NCBI GenBank assembly: GCA_041675285.1
Contig: JBAYTZ010000013.1
Span: 1-64,000 of the forward strand
Origin: Candidatus Delongbacteria bacterium
Lineage (GTDB): Bacteria > CAIWAD01
Length of the DNA stretch: 64,000 bases
Reading direction: 5' to 3'
Shown one piece after another: positions 27,105 to 35,291 of this stretch. Position 1 is the first letter of the stretch, and every line of letters begins with the position of its first letter. The translations under genes and the position numbers were made by a program. The notes under the pieces were generated by a model, which saw nothing but the letters and a program-made list of their open reading frames with translations, ran no database searches and was not told where the DNA came from.

Positions 27105-27935
27105 ATGAAGGAACCGCGCATCCTCACTCTTGGCCGGCACCTGGTGCTGCTGCTGTTCAGCGTCATCGCCGTGTACCCGCTGCTCAACGTGATCACCATC
27201 TCGCTGCGCCCGGGCGACAAGCTGCGCTCCACGGACCTTGCGCTCATCCCCGACGGCGCCTCGCTGCAGAGCTACATCGCGCTGTTCACGGAGCACGCCT
27301 TCCTGACCTGGCTCTGGAACAGCATCCTGGTCTCGGTGGTGGTGACCGCCACGGGCGTGGTGCTGGCGGCGGTGGGCGGCTACGCCTTCAGCCGCTTCAA
27401 GTTCGTGGGCCACGACGCGGGCATGCTGGCGCTGATGACCACGCAGATGTTTCCCGCCACCATGCTGCTGCTGCCGCTCTACATCATGGTGGCCAAACTG
27501 CACCTGGTGAACACCTTCCTGGGCCTGATGGTGCTCTACACGGCCACGGCCCTGCCCTTCTGCCTCTGGCAGATGAAGGGCTTCTACGACACCATCCCCA
27601 CCTCGCTGGAGGAGGCGGCGCGCATCGACGGCTGCTCGCGCTTCCAGGCTTTTTATCGGGTCGTGCTGCCGCTGGCCAGCCCGGCACTGGTGATCACGGC
27701 GCTGTTCTCCTTCATGGCCTCGTGGTCGGAGTACATCGTGGCGGCGCAGATCCTGCAGGAGAGCGACCTGTTCACGCTGCCGCTGGGGCTGAAGAGTTTC
27801 CAGGCCAGCATGAGCACGCAGTGGGGCTACTACGCCGCGGCCAGCGTGCTGGTCAGCCTGCCCGTGATGGTGATCTTCATCGCGCTCTCGCGCTACCTGG
27901 TGAGCGGCCTGACCCTGGGCGCGGTCAAGGAATGA
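27105..27935 (+). CDS. MalG-type ABC sugar permease
   Basis: This encodes 276 aa with six predicted membrane segments and the ATPase-contacting EAA loop EEAARIDGCSRFQAFYRVVLP near residue 170. It would pair with the permease half of the preceding fusion protein to form the transmembrane channel. ATG at 27105 follows the fusion gene by 13 bp. Its stop overlaps the esterase start in ATGA. Confidence 0.94.
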   Translation: MKEPRILTLGRHLVLLLFSVIAVYPLLNVITISLRPGDKLRSTDLALIPDGASLQSYIALFTEHAFLTWLWNSILVSVVVTATGVVLAAVGGYAFSRFKFVGHDAGMLALMTTQMFPATMLLLPLYIMVAKLHLVNTFLGLMVLYTATALPFCLWQMKGFYDTIPTSLEEAARIDGCSRFQAFYRVVLPLASPALVITALFSFMASWSEYIVAAQILQESDLFTLPLGLKSFQASMSTQWGYYAAASVLVSLPVMVIFIALSRYLVSGLTLGAVKE

Positions 27936-28957
27936 GCCTGGGCTTCCTGAACGAGCGCCTGCGCGGCACCGTCGTGGTGGACCGGCTGGAGAGCCGCCTG
28001 CTGGCGGGCAATCCGCTGGGCGACCCGGCCGTGCGACATCTGCCCGTCTACCTGCCGCCCGCGTATCACACCACCACCGCGCGCTATCCGCTTGTGATGA
28101 TCCTGGGCGGCCTGTTCGGCAGCGCGGCAGGCTGGCTGGCCTTCCGCTCCTTCGACGAGAACGTGCTCGAACTGGCGGACCGGCTGATCGCCGCGGGCGC
28201 GCTGCCTCCGGCCGTGCTGGCCTTCCCGGACTGCAGCACGCGCTACGGCGGCGGCCAGTACCTGGACTCCCCGGGCACGGGGCGCTACCTGAGCCACCTG
28301 GCGGACGAGGTGCTGCCTCTTCTAGAGGCGCACTACCGCCTGCGCGGCGACGCGGCCGGACGCGCGGTGGCCGGACGCTCCAGCGGCGGCTTCGGCGCCC
28401 TGCGTCTGGTGATGGCCCGGCCGGGCCTGTTCGCCCACTGCGCCTCGGGCTCCGGCGACCTGTACTTCGAGATGAGCGCGCGGCCGGAGCTGGCCCGGCT
28501 GCCCTCCGCCCTGGAGCGGCTGGGTGGGCTGGACGAATTCCTGCGTGGGCTGCCCGCGCTGCGCCATCTGGGTTCGGACGAGGCCTGCGTCCTGAACGTC
28601 CTGGCCCAGGCCTCCAGCTATTCCCCATCTGACACGCCGCCGGGCTTCCGCCTGCCCATCGACCCCGAATCCGGCGAGCTGGACGAGGAGGTCTTCGCGC
28701 TTTGGAAGACCCACGATCCGGCGGAACGCGTGCTGACGAATGAGCCCGAGCGCGCGGCCCTGGCCGGTCTGCAGACGCTCTACGTGGAAGCCGGCGACCG
28801 CGACGAGTATCACGCCGACCTGGGGGCGCGGGTCTTCGCACAGCGCTGCCGGCTGCTGGGCATCGACCGGCTGTACCACAGTTACCCCGGCGGCCACTCC
28901 GGCGGCACCGCGCGCTGGGCCGTGATGCTGCCGCTGCTGCTGGAGCGGATGAACTGA
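27932..28957 (+). CDS. Alpha/beta-hydrolase fold esterase
   Basis: This encodes 341 aa of the esterase D/enterochelin-esterase-like family. The nucleophile serine is in AGRSSGGFGAL (near residue 148), with the acid in EAGDRDEY and the histidine in PGGHSGG. There is no signal peptide, so it is probably cytoplasmic. It overlaps the preceding permease by four bases, so its substrate is likely delivered by this ABC system: an acylated sugar or glycoside is a reasonable guess. Confidence 0.85.
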   Translation: MSLGFLNERLRGTVVVDRLESRLLAGNPLGDPAVRHLPVYLPPAYHTTTARYPLVMILGGLFGSAAGWLAFRSFDENVLELADRLIAAGALPPAVLAFPDCSTRYGGGQYLDSPGTGRYLSHLADEVLPLLEAHYRLRGDAAGRAVAGRSSGGFGALRLVMARPGLFAHCASGSGDLYFEMSARPELARLPSALERLGGLDEFLRGLPALRHLGSDEACVLNVLAQASSYSPSDTPPGFRLPIDPESGELDEEVFALWKTHDPAERVLTNEPERAALAGLQTLYVEAGDRDEYHADLGARVFAQRCRLLGIDRLYHSYPGGHSGGTARWAVMLPLLLERMN

Positions 28958-28986
28958 TCTGTCGGCCGGACTGGGCGGACAAGAAA

Positions 28987-29014
28987 ACGGGGGCCGGCTC
29001 GCGTCGACCCCCGT
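28987..29014. terminator. Hairpin between convergent genes
   Basis: ACGGGGG and CCCCCGT pair perfectly around a 14-nt interior. A-rich sequence (AAGAAAA) lies on the left, which becomes a U-tract for the minus-strand transcript. It sits between the esterase and the PEGA-like gene and could serve both directions. Confidence 0.55.
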
Positions 29015-29041
29015 CGTGTCTCACGGGTTGGCGGGGCGCTC

Positions 29042-29878
29042 TCAGAGCGGATTGCGGCCGATAAGCTTGAAGGATTGCGGCTCCACGCGGAGCTTGACCT
29101 CTTCGCCCGACCCCACCTGCAGCACGCCCTCGTACCAGACTTCAAAGCCTTCCACCTTGAGCTGATAGGCGCCGGGCTGCACGTCGAAGATCGTGGCCGT
29201 GGCCATCTCGTCGATGCCGGAGAGGGGCAGCTCGGCCCGCTTCTTGCCATCCAGGTAGACCGTGCACATGCCTTCCGCGGAAAGGAAGGTCAGTTTGGAG
29301 GGCCGCAGCGGCACGGCGGGCGAGTCGCTCTCCTCGGGCAGCCCGCTGGTGGTGGTGGTCACCGTCTCCTCCACGATCCCCTCGTTCATGCCGCTCACTT
29401 GCATGGTCACGCTGCCCATCCCCATCCCGGGCATGCCCATGTTGAGGGTCACCTGCTCGGCGGGGGCCTGGCTGCGCACCGTGCGCGTGGTCGTCGTGGT
29501 GGTGGCCTGGGGCGCGGGCGCGGCGGTGGGGGGTGTCACGGCCCCGGGCACAGGGATGGTGTCCAGCACCAGCAGCTGGCCGTCCTTGAAGGTGATCCGC
29601 GTGATCATGGCGCCGGGCAGCTCGACGGTGGTGTCCGCCACCTTGTCCGCCTTGAACATGCCGGTCTGCTTGTAGACCTCGAGCAGGTGCCGACCCGCGC
29701 CCACTTCCGTCATACAGCGGCCTTCCACCGGGGTCAGGTTCTGGCCGTCCAGCCGCGCCATCAGGCCCGGACCAGGGTAGACGAATTCCAGCCGGGCGGG
29801 CTTGGTGGGATCGCCGGCGGCGCTGGCGCGGCCACAGGCCAGACTGAGCAGGAGCACGAGGAAGGTGAGCAGACGCAT
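29042..29878 (-). CDS. Secreted PEGA-like repeat protein
   Basis: This encodes 278 aa with an N-terminal signal peptide ending near ASA (residue 20); an internal LACG could instead be a lipobox. Two similar beta-rich modules (about 28-110 and 195-270) resemble PEGA domains: each has a 'ligand value, tether, level' pattern such as GAGRHLLEVYKQTG and QPGAYQLKVEGFEVW. The two modules are separated by a Pro/Thr/Met-rich linker (TTTTTTRTV..., NMGMPGMGMG). It is probably surface- or periplasm-exposed; its function is unknown. Confidence 0.7.
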   Translation of the reverse strand: MRLLTFLVLLLSLACGRASAAGDPTKPARLEFVYPGPGLMARLDGQNLTPVEGRCMTEVGAGRHLLEVYKQTGMFKADKVADTTVELPGAMITRITFKDGQLLVLDTIPVPGAVTPPTAAPAPQATTTTTTRTVRSQAPAEQVTLNMGMPGMGMGSVTMQVSGMNEGIVEETVTTTTSGLPEESDSPAVPLRPSKLTFLSAEGMCTVYLDGKKRAELPLSGIDEMATATIFDVQPGAYQLKVEGFEVWYEGVLQVGSGEEVKLRVEPQSFKLIGRNPL

Positions 29879-29999
29879 GGAGGCCTCCAGATTGGAAGTG
29901 GCGGCGGCCGGCGACGTGCCGGTCGCGGCGGGTGGCGGAATCGCGGACCCAAGGTGCTGAAATCACAAACGGCCCGCCAGCCGGACCCGCCCGCGGTGG

Positions 30000-30005
30000 T
30001 ATCTT
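30000..30005 (+). promoter_or_regulatory. Possible -10 hexamer of a leaderless transcript
   Basis: TATCTT, identical to the rRNA -10, ends 5 bp before the ATG at 30011, too close to leave a leader. No matching -35 is seen 17 bp upstream, so the call is weak. Confidence 0.3.
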
Positions 30006-30010
30006 CGGCC

Positions 30011-31060
30011 ATGACCCACAGCTCATCCCTTTCCATCGGCCACGAGGCCCGCTGGTGGCGCCCGTTGGAGAACGGCCGCGTGCTCTGCGAACTCTGCCCG
30101 CGCGAGTGCCGCCCGGCGCCGGGCCAGCGCGCCTACTGCCTGGTGCGGCGCAACGAGGGCGGCCGGCTGGTCACGGACGCCTGGGACGCCGGGCTGGGCT
30201 TCGCCGCCGACCCCATCGAAAAGAAGCCCCTGTATCACGTCCAGCCGGGCAGCCGCGTGCTCTCCTTCGGCACGGCGGGCTGCAACCTGGGCTGCGTGCA
30301 CTGCCAGAACGCGTCCATGAGCCAGTCCAAGGCGGCGCTGGGGCGAATGGAGCGCGCCACTCCGTCGATGATCCTGCGGGCCGCCCACAAGCAGGGCTGC
30401 GCGGGGCTGGCCTACACCTACAACGAGCCCGTGATCTTCGGGGAGTTCCTGCTGGCCTGCGCGGAAGCTGCGCGGGCGGCGGGCTTGTTCAACGTGATGG
30501 TCAGCAACGGCTACGTGGCGCTGCCGGCGGCGCGCGAGATCTACCGGCAAATCGATGCGGTCAACGTGGACCTGAAGGGCTTCCGCGAGGACGCCCACCG
30601 CCGGCTGACCCGCGGCCGGCTGGCCCCGGTGCTGGACGTGCTGCGCTGGCTGCGCCGTGAGACAACGGTCTGGCTGGAGCTGACCACCCTGCTGATTCCC
30701 GGCCACAACGACAATGCCGAGGAACTGGGCGATCTGACGCGCTGGGTGGCGGGCGAACTGGGTCCGGACACGCCCCTGCACCTGACGGCCTTCCACCCGG
30801 ATCACCGGCTGCTGGATGTTCCGCGCACGCCGGCCGAGACGCTGCTGCGCGCCCGCCAGATCGCCCTGGCCGCCGGCCTGCGCTTCGTCTACCTGGGCAA
30901 CCTGCCGCTGGCCGAGGGCCGGGATACGCACTGCCCCGCCTGCGGCGTGGTCTGCGTGGTGCGCGATGGGTGGGGGAAGAGTTCGGTGCGGCTCGTGAAG
31001 GGGGGTTGTCCGGGTTGTGGCGCGGGGGTGCCGGGCTTGTGGATCGGCCGGCGCGCGTGA
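30011..31060 (+). CDS. AMMECR1/Memo-associated radical SAM enzyme (AmrS-like)
   Basis: This encodes 349 aa. The radical SAM triad is CNLGCVHC, preceded by an N-terminal zinc-type CELCPRECRP segment, and the C-terminus carries CPACG...CPGCG. YNEPVIFGEFL and VNVDLKGF are typical of the AmmeMemoRadiSam PflA-like subgroup. The reaction is not established for this subgroup; it probably acts with Memo and AMMECR1 proteins, whose genes are not in this window. The stop codon lies within a short hairpin repeat (31047-31070). Confidence 0.9.
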   Translation: MTHSSSLSIGHEARWWRPLENGRVLCELCPRECRPAPGQRAYCLVRRNEGGRLVTDAWDAGLGFAADPIEKKPLYHVQPGSRVLSFGTAGCNLGCVHCQNASMSQSKAALGRMERATPSMILRAAHKQGCAGLAYTYNEPVIFGEFLLACAEAARAAGLFNVMVSNGYVALPAAREIYRQIDAVNVDLKGFREDAHRRLTRGRLAPVLDVLRWLRRETTVWLELTTLLIPGHNDNAEELGDLTRWVAGELGPDTPLHLTAFHPDHRLLDVPRTPAETLLRARQIALAAGLRFVYLGNLPLAEGRDTHCPACGVVCVVRDGWGKSSVRLVKGGCPGCGAGVPGLWIGRRA

Positions 31061-31070
31061 CGCACGCCGG
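31047..31070. repeat. Short hairpin repeat, copy 1 (GCCGGCGCGCG family)
   Basis: GCCGGCGCGCG, TGA, CGCACGCCGG forms a compact hairpin. Related copies lie at 39597-39620, 40197-40219 and 40227-40250. A GTTAGCT core follows at 31077-31083, resembling the cassette-site cores, so this may be the remains of a terminal cassette site for the DinB gene. Confidence 0.65.
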
Positions 31071-31127
31071 AGAGATGTTAGCTCGCCTGCCCGCGTTGTG
31101 TCGTTTGCCTGGCTTTCCGCGTACTGC

Positions 31128-31601
31128 TCAGATTGTTGTCAGTGCTCGCTTAAGTAGAGATATTTGGCCAGCATGATACAAGTTGTGCTGTGTCACACCA
31201 ATGAACTGAGTGTACGCCGAGTACGGGACCTCGCTAACAAGCGGCTCGTCAAGCCGGTGCGCAGGAAATGCCAGCACGGCTTCACGGAGCTGCAGATTCA
31301 AGCGGCGAAGCTCTTCCACGGCTTCACGCCAGTTTTCGGCCGTGGCCGGCGGACAAGCTGGCCAATCTTCTTCCGGCGTGAACGGGCGCCCATCCCCGGC
31401 CAGTCGGCGCAGAATGAGGGTGTAATCGCTGCGGATGTGCAGAACGAGTTCCCACATGCTGTGCGCAGTCGGGATCGGGTGGCTGCTTGCTTGTTCCGCC
31501 GCGACGCCGTCAAGGCCGCCAAGCACTGAAGGGCCGTGCCAGGCATCGCCTTCCAGTGCCAGCTGAAGCTGTTCCGCCAGCCGTTCCAATTCGCTGGACA
31601 T
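31128..31601 (-). CDS. DinB-superfamily four-helix protein
   Basis: This encodes 157 aa. The metal-site histidines typical of DinB/YfiT-like proteins are visible: one in TAHSMWELVLHI near residue 46 and HNLYH near 139-143. These enzymes act as metal-dependent thiol transferases or have unknown functions. It is the first gene to the left in the second cassette cluster, 23 bp from site S3. A GGAGAG site precedes the ATG. Confidence 0.82.
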   Translation of the reverse strand: MSSELERLAEQLQLALEGDAWHGPSVLGGLDGVAAEQASSHPIPTAHSMWELVLHIRSDYTLILRRLAGDGRPFTPEEDWPACPPATAENWREAVEELRRLNLQLREAVLAFPAHRLDEPLVSEVPYSAYTQFIGVTQHNLYHAGQISLLKRALTTI

Positions 31602-31623
31602 CAGTTCGCTCTCCAGTCTATCC

Positions 31624-31688
31624 GTCTATTGCGAGCTTCAGCCGTGGCGCGCCTGGCGCGGCACTTGCCTTTGGTCCATCCGTTAGCT
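31624..31688 (-). repeat. attC-like cassette site S3 (short form)
   Basis: This 65-bp site keeps the left core (GTCTATT), the eight-base spacing, the arm CAGCCGTGGCGCGCCTGGCG then CGGCACTTGCC, and the right core GTTAGCT (31682-31688), but lacks the inner right arm. The TAA stop of the neighbouring antitoxin lies within the core (31683-31685). Confidence 0.6.
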
Positions 31689-31970
31689 CAAAGCGGAGGC
31701 TACGGCTTTGGGATTCTTTGCCGCCACTTTGAGTAACGCCATGGCTGGACCGTCCGGGGTACGCCGGCCCTGTTCCCAATTGCGCAGGGTTGCGACACTT
31801 ACGCCGATCATCAACGCAAACTCGACCTGGGACTTGCCCAACGTCAATCGTATGTCCTTGATATCCGCAGGCTTGAACGCAATGATGCGCGACGGCTTCG
31901 CCTCACTGCGACGGATCTTCCCCGCCTGCTTGACACTTTCGACGAGATCGTCGAAGTCTCGCTGCTTCAT
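31683..31970 (-). CDS. HTH antitoxin (HigA/NadS-like)
   Basis: This encodes 95 aa with an XRE-type helix-turn-helix in the C-terminal half (LGKSQVEFALMIGVSVATLRN). It would neutralise the adjacent toxin and repress the pair. It follows the toxin with a four-base overlap, the usual higBA order. Its stop codon is embedded in cassite core S3. Confidence 0.9.
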   Translation of the reverse strand: MKQRDFDDLVESVKQAGKIRRSEAKPSRIIAFKPADIKDIRLTLGKSQVEFALMIGVSVATLRNWEQGRRTPDGPAMALLKVAAKNPKAVASALS

Positions 31971-32284
31971 TTGAATTCCTCTCTGACCAACCGACTCAGA
32001 ATCCGGAGCTGCTCTGGTGTCAGGTCTTCTTGTTCGTTTTTTGCAAAAGCCAGGAGCATGTAAAATGCGGCCTGCTCGTTGTCCCAGAAGTAGATGATCC
32101 GAAGGCCGCCGCTCTTCCCCCGACCGGATCCACCCCAGCGAATCTTGCGGAGTCCCCCGGATCCCTGAATGAGAGCTCCTTGCTCTGGCCGCAGCATGAG
32201 AGCCAACTGCAAGGCCCGGTAATCCTCATCTGGGACAAGGGCTTTCACGAGTCGAGTGAAGATCGGCGTTTCTATGAATCGCAT
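31967..32284 (-). CDS. RelE/HigB-family mRNA interferase toxin
   Basis: This encodes 105 aa with the RelE/HigB fold pattern: a strand-rich core with RKIRWGGSGRGKSGGLRIIYF and the C-terminal FAKNEQEDLTPEQLRIL. It is expected to cut mRNA at the ribosome. ATG at 32282-32284 lies only 5 bp from a good -10 element, so the transcript is predicted to be leaderless. The antitoxin gene follows with a four-base overlap. Confidence 0.9.
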   Translation of the reverse strand: MRFIETPIFTRLVKALVPDEDYRALQLALMLRPEQGALIQGSGGLRKIRWGGSGRGKSGGLRIIYFWDNEQAAFYMLLAFAKNEQEDLTPEQLRILSRLVREEFK

Positions 32285-32289
32285 GGCAC

Positions 32290-32318
32290 AGGGTACGTCA
32301 TTGGCGTAGCATTGTCAA
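32290..32318 (-). promoter_or_regulatory. Promoter of the HigB/HigA-like cassette
   Basis: Minus strand: -35 TTGACA (32313-32318), 17-bp spacer, -10 TACCCT (32290-32295). The start codon begins 5 bp after the -10, leaving essentially no leader. It lies between the gene and site S4, so the cassette carries its own promoter. Confidence 0.65.
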
Positions 32319-32352
32319 TGGAAAACTCGAGACCGACTCAGGCATTTCGATC

Positions 32353-32478
32353 TGGCAACGGGAACTTCAGCCACGTTGCGCCTGGCGCGGCGCTTGCCTA
32401 CATCAATCTACGTTTACTCTAATTCTGAACGGAAAGCGCCGTGACAAGCGGATAGTCGGTTGCAAGCACATGTTAGTC
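32353..32478 (-). repeat. attC-like cassette site S4
   Basis: A 126-bp site with left core TGGCAAC (32353-32359), eight-base spacing, the arm CAGCCACGTTGCGCCTGGCG then CGGCGCTTGCC, the right arm AAGCGCCGTGACA...GTCGGTTGCAAGC, and right core GTTAGTC (32472-32478), two bases from the MazF stop codon. Confidence 0.7.
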
Positions 32479-32480
32479 TG

Positions 32481-32828
32481 CTATTTCCCTAAGACAACAT
32501 CAATGCCGTTCATCACTTGAGCCAATATTGCTGGATTCAATCTACCAACACGTTCTACTAAACATTCCTTGTCTATTGTCACTATCTGTGAAACATTAGC
32601 AACCGAGTCTTTTGATAGCCCAGTGATTTTCGCTGCAAGCGCCACGTTTCCAGGCGCCGCAGCCCATTTCACGTTGCTTGTCAACGGGACGCAAACCACA
32701 GTGGAGATTCGACTTCGGTTCAATGGGTCACCTTGAACAACGACGACCGGCCGGCGAAACCCTGGTGACGATCCTTGCGGCTCTGCCAAGTCCGCCCACC
32801 AAACTTCGCCCTGAACCACTTCTACCAT
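32481..32828 (-). CDS. MazF/PemK-type endoribonuclease toxin
   Basis: This encodes 115 aa. The start QGEVWWADLAEPQGSSPG, RRPVVVVQGD and the segments VCVPLTSN and VANVSQIVTIDK are diagnostic of MazF/PemK. It overlaps the upstream antitoxin gene by seven bases and forms a two-gene cassette bounded by S4 and S5. Confidence 0.93.
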   Translation of the reverse strand: MVEVVQGEVWWADLAEPQGSSPGFRRPVVVVQGDPLNRSRISTVVCVPLTSNVKWAAAPGNVALAAKITGLSKDSVANVSQIVTIDKECLVERVGRLNPAILAQVMNGIDVVLGK

Positions 32829-33058
32829 TCTGTTTCCTCAAGCACGTTGCGAGAGGAACGTTGCACGAACGGATTCGTCGCTTCGCCCACTTCTGCCAGA
32901 ACTTGGTTCATGGCCTCTGTCACTTCATCTGGCGCATGACGACAAAGATATTCTGCCATCGCTTCCGCGTAAAGTTGACTCCGAGACTTTCTGCTTCGCT
33001 GGGCTTGTCGCTCGGCGGCCAGGAAGACTGCATCGGGAATTGAGATTGCTGTTTTCAT
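32822..33058 (-). CDS. Ribbon-helix-helix antitoxin
   Basis: This encodes 78 aa. The N-terminus MKTAISIPDAVFLAAERQ followed by RSRSQLYAEAMAEYL fits a ribbon-helix-helix DNA-binding domain, and the acidic C-terminal tail would bind the MazF-like toxin. A strong promoter lies immediately upstream with its -10 only 6 bp from the ATG. Confidence 0.9.
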   Translation of the reverse strand: MKTAISIPDAVFLAAERQAQRSRKSRSQLYAEAMAEYLCRHAPDEVTEAMNQVLAEVGEATNPFVQRSSRNVLEETEW

Positions 33059-33064
33059 ACCGCG

Positions 33065-33093
33065 AGTATAACTCTCTCGACTCGAACTATCAA
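33065..33093 (-). promoter_or_regulatory. Promoter of the MazF-type cassette
   Basis: Minus strand: -35 TTGATA (33088-33093), 17-bp spacer, -10 TATACT (33065-33070). The antitoxin ATG begins 6 bp after the -10, predicting a leaderless mRNA. It sits between the antitoxin start and site S5. Confidence 0.72.
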
Positions 33094-33104
33094 TGACTTC
33101 GTCC

Positions 33105-33229
33105 AGCTTGCGGTGGCTTCAGCCGCGACACTTCGGGCGCGGTGCTTGCTTACTCACTGTCGACATTTCTTTCAATTTCAAACTCAGGTGCAGGATCTGG
33201 TACCCATTCTTCTACATACGATGTTAAGC
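33105..33229 (-). repeat. attC-like cassette site S5
   Basis: A 125-bp site. The right core GTTAAGC (33223-33229) is a perfect GTTRRRY. The left end keeps the GGTGGCTT spacer seen in S2 and the arm CAGCCGCGACACTTCGGGCG then CGGTGCTTGC. The inner right arm is degenerate. Confidence 0.65.
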
Positions 33230-33233
33230 TCAT

Positions 33234-33923
33234 TTATTCAGACGTCTTCAAGGAGCCAAATATCTTCTCAAAATATTGCCCCATTACATCATCATCTATG
33301 CTCATCTTGTCTTGACGTGTAATGATACGTCTTGATTTAAACCACAGCCGGCATGATATCTTTCGAGCAATCTCAAGTATGATTTCTGACAGTCTTGCTG
33401 TTGCGAGATCTCGACCCCAATCTATCGTTGCATCCTTCATGTTTTCCACCAATTTTAAATCAGTTTCTGCCATCTTACTTGAAAACTTCACTTTTATGGA
33501 TTCAAAATATTCATGCATTCTCTTATCATGATTAGATATCTCCTCAATATCATAAAGCTGATACGCAAGCACTGGATCGTGTGGTATTAATCCTTTAATT
33601 GCGACTTTAAAAGAAACTGAAAATGAGTTTTCCTGCGAGAATTTCATCAAAGATAACAACATCTCGCGAGTTTCATTTTGATGTTCGCCGAAACCATCAG
33701 AACAATATCTAACACTCATGAAGCGTAACACTTCTTCTATCACTTTGTTCGGATTGTTTGTTACGATTTTAAATCGCAATTCTAATAGCTCAAACAGGAG
33801 AACCCTTAGCGCTTTCTTTCTCTCTCTTGCATTTTGCATAGAATAATGCAATTCGGCAATGATTCCACCAGTAATCGCTCCCACTAGAGCAGCTATTCCG
33901 GGGGGGATGTCATTGAGAAGCAT
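33234..33923 (-). CDS. Unknown cassette protein with one N-terminal membrane segment
   Basis: This encodes 229 aa and is AT-rich. A hydrophobic segment (PPGIAALVGAITGGIIAEL) at residues 8-26 would anchor it, with the rest a mostly helical, charged cytoplasmic domain. No family is recognised. It is a one-gene cassette between S5 and S6; its ATG is 22 bp from S6. Membrane-anchored helical proteins of this kind are common among defence effectors, but there is no motif to support that here. Confidence 0.65.
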   Translation of the reverse strand: MLLNDIPPGIAALVGAITGGIIAELHYSMQNARERKKALRVLLFELLELRFKIVTNNPNKVIEEVLRFMSVRYCSDGFGEHQNETREMLLSLMKFSQENSFSVSFKVAIKGLIPHDPVLAYQLYDIEEISNHDKRMHEYFESIKVKFSSKMAETDLKLVENMKDATIDWGRDLATARLSEIILEIARKISCRLWFKSRRIITRQDKMSIDDDVMGQYFEKIFGSLKTSE

Positions 33924-33945
33924 GATCTGAGTAGTCCTTTAGTCA

Positions 33946-34070
33946 ACCTATCGTGAACCTCAGCCGCGACGCGCTTGGCGCGGCATTTGTCTTACTCCTA
34001 CCGACGTTTTTTCAAATCCAACTGGCAAGCGACGTGATAGATGTAATTACGCCTGCATATAATGTTAGCG
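33946..34070 (-). repeat. attC-like cassette site S6
   Basis: A 125-bp site: left core ACCTATC (6 of 7 to RYYYAAC), eight-base spacing, the arm CAGCCGCGACGCGCTTGGCG then CGGCATTTG, the right arm GGCAAGCGACGTGATAGATG, and core GTTAGCG (34064-34070). The TAA stop of the next gene is inside the core, as in S3. Confidence 0.7.
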
Positions 34071-35258
34071 GCTTAGCAAATCTGCAGCAATCTTCAGTTC
34101 CTTTAAACTCATGTCTGAATCTAGAACTCTTATAGCCGAATTAAAGTCACCGAACTTTCTTCCCCAAAATAGATGAGTAATAATAAGATTGTCAACATAT
34201 GCTTTCAATTGATGTATAGAATACCACTGCTGTCCGATTCCAATACTATCATGTGTAATAGTATTTCTCAGTTCGCGCAAATGACTCAAAATTGCCTTAT
34301 GAAAATCTCTTTCACTATATCTGAACGAAGCTCTTCTAACACATTCATATTGCTTATACGCTCCAGTTAACTTCTCAAGAAGAGACCATAAATCACCAAA
34401 AACAACGCTCGGATCTGAGGACTCAAAAATGGCAGAATACTTCAACAAAACTTCTTCCATCCTTTCTTTGTAAGGATGATTGTAAATTAACTTCCGCATT
34501 TTATTTACATTCTTGCAAATCGAATTCTCTTTCCCAATGGCATCAAAAATTAAAACATCTTCGTCTACATGAATTCTATAATAAATGCCATTTTCTTCCA
34601 TTTTTCCATCAAGCGAGTGAACTGAGTGAACAGGGTCCAGTCGTATTCTCGAAACTACTCTATATCCACCAAAATTATAAGTTGTTCTATTATAGGTAAG
34701 ACTGAAGTTCATCATTCCTAGTAATAGATTAAGATAGTGTGAAGCCAATTCCTCCGCACTATCTTTACAACGCGCTTTTACACTAACGGAAATCTGTGTT
34801 GAAGCACTTAGTCTAGGGATTTGCAATTTCTTCCTAGCTTCATCAATTTCTTCTAGATCATAATTGATTTTGGAATTCCTAAATGATATTGTGCAATGTT
34901 TAAACCTGAACGTACCAATATCATGCCCAGGTTTGAGCGCAACTCGATAGATTACTCTAAAGTGCTTCTCCTCCTTTTTAAAATAGTCTGATTGCCCCTT
35001 ATTTACAGCTTGTCTGAAACGCATTAGATCTAGTTTGCCAGCTTTTCCTGTTTCAAATAGTGCTTTTGAGACGGTATTTAGCTTCAAAAAACCTGGAAAT
35101 CCTCTTCTAAATTCAAATATTGAACACAGTGCCGTCTTTGCAGACTCTAGTTCAAACATACCGAATGAGACCTGCTTGCCATGGTCAACGGTTAGGTGCC
35201 TATTAAGTCGACCAAGGATGGCCTCTATATTCTGATCTTTTGTTGGTTCGCGCTTCAT
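34065..35258 (-). CDS. Unknown protein with a HEPN-like RxxxxH motif
   Basis: This encodes 397 aa and is strongly AT-rich compared with the following gene. Near residue 332 the segment LRELRNTITHDSIG contains R-x4-H in a helical context, as in HEPN ribonucleases of ApeA-like and Abi-type defence proteins. The N-terminal half looks like a beta-rich sensor domain (ASTQISVSVKARC, TTYNFGGYRVVSRI). The start is ATG at 35256-35258, with TATAAG (-10) 3 bp away and TTGGGC 16 bp further up, another leaderless candidate. It is the upstream end of the second cassette cluster. Confidence 0.7.
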   Translation of the reverse strand: MKREPTKDQNIEAILGRLNRHLTVDHGKQVSFGMFELESAKTALCSIFEFRRGFPGFLKLNTVSKALFETGKAGKLDLMRFRQAVNKGQSDYFKKEEKHFRVIYRVALKPGHDIGTFRFKHCTISFRNSKINYDLEEIDEARKKLQIPRLSASTQISVSVKARCKDSAEELASHYLNLLLGMMNFSLTYNRTTYNFGGYRVVSRIRLDPVHSVHSLDGKMEENGIYYRIHVDEDVLIFDAIGKENSICKNVNKMRKLIYNHPYKERMEEVLLKYSAIFESSDPSVVFGDLWSLLEKLTGAYKQYECVRRASFRYSERDFHKAILSHLRELRNTITHDSIGIGQQWYSIHQLKAYVDNLIITHLFWGRKFGDFNSAIRVLDSDMSLKELKIAADLLSR

Positions 35259-35291
35259 TCTCTTATACCGCTTACTTGTGATTGCCCAATA

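Noticed and set aside
30023..30931. Antisense frame opposite the radical SAM gene
   Set aside because: The plus strand has clear CxxxCxxC and zinc motifs; the antisense frame has none.
31047..31083. A full attC-like site downstream of DinB
   Set aside because: It has a GTTAGCT core and a hairpin, but lacks the second core, the CAGCC arm and the usual length, so it is listed only as a hairpin repeat.
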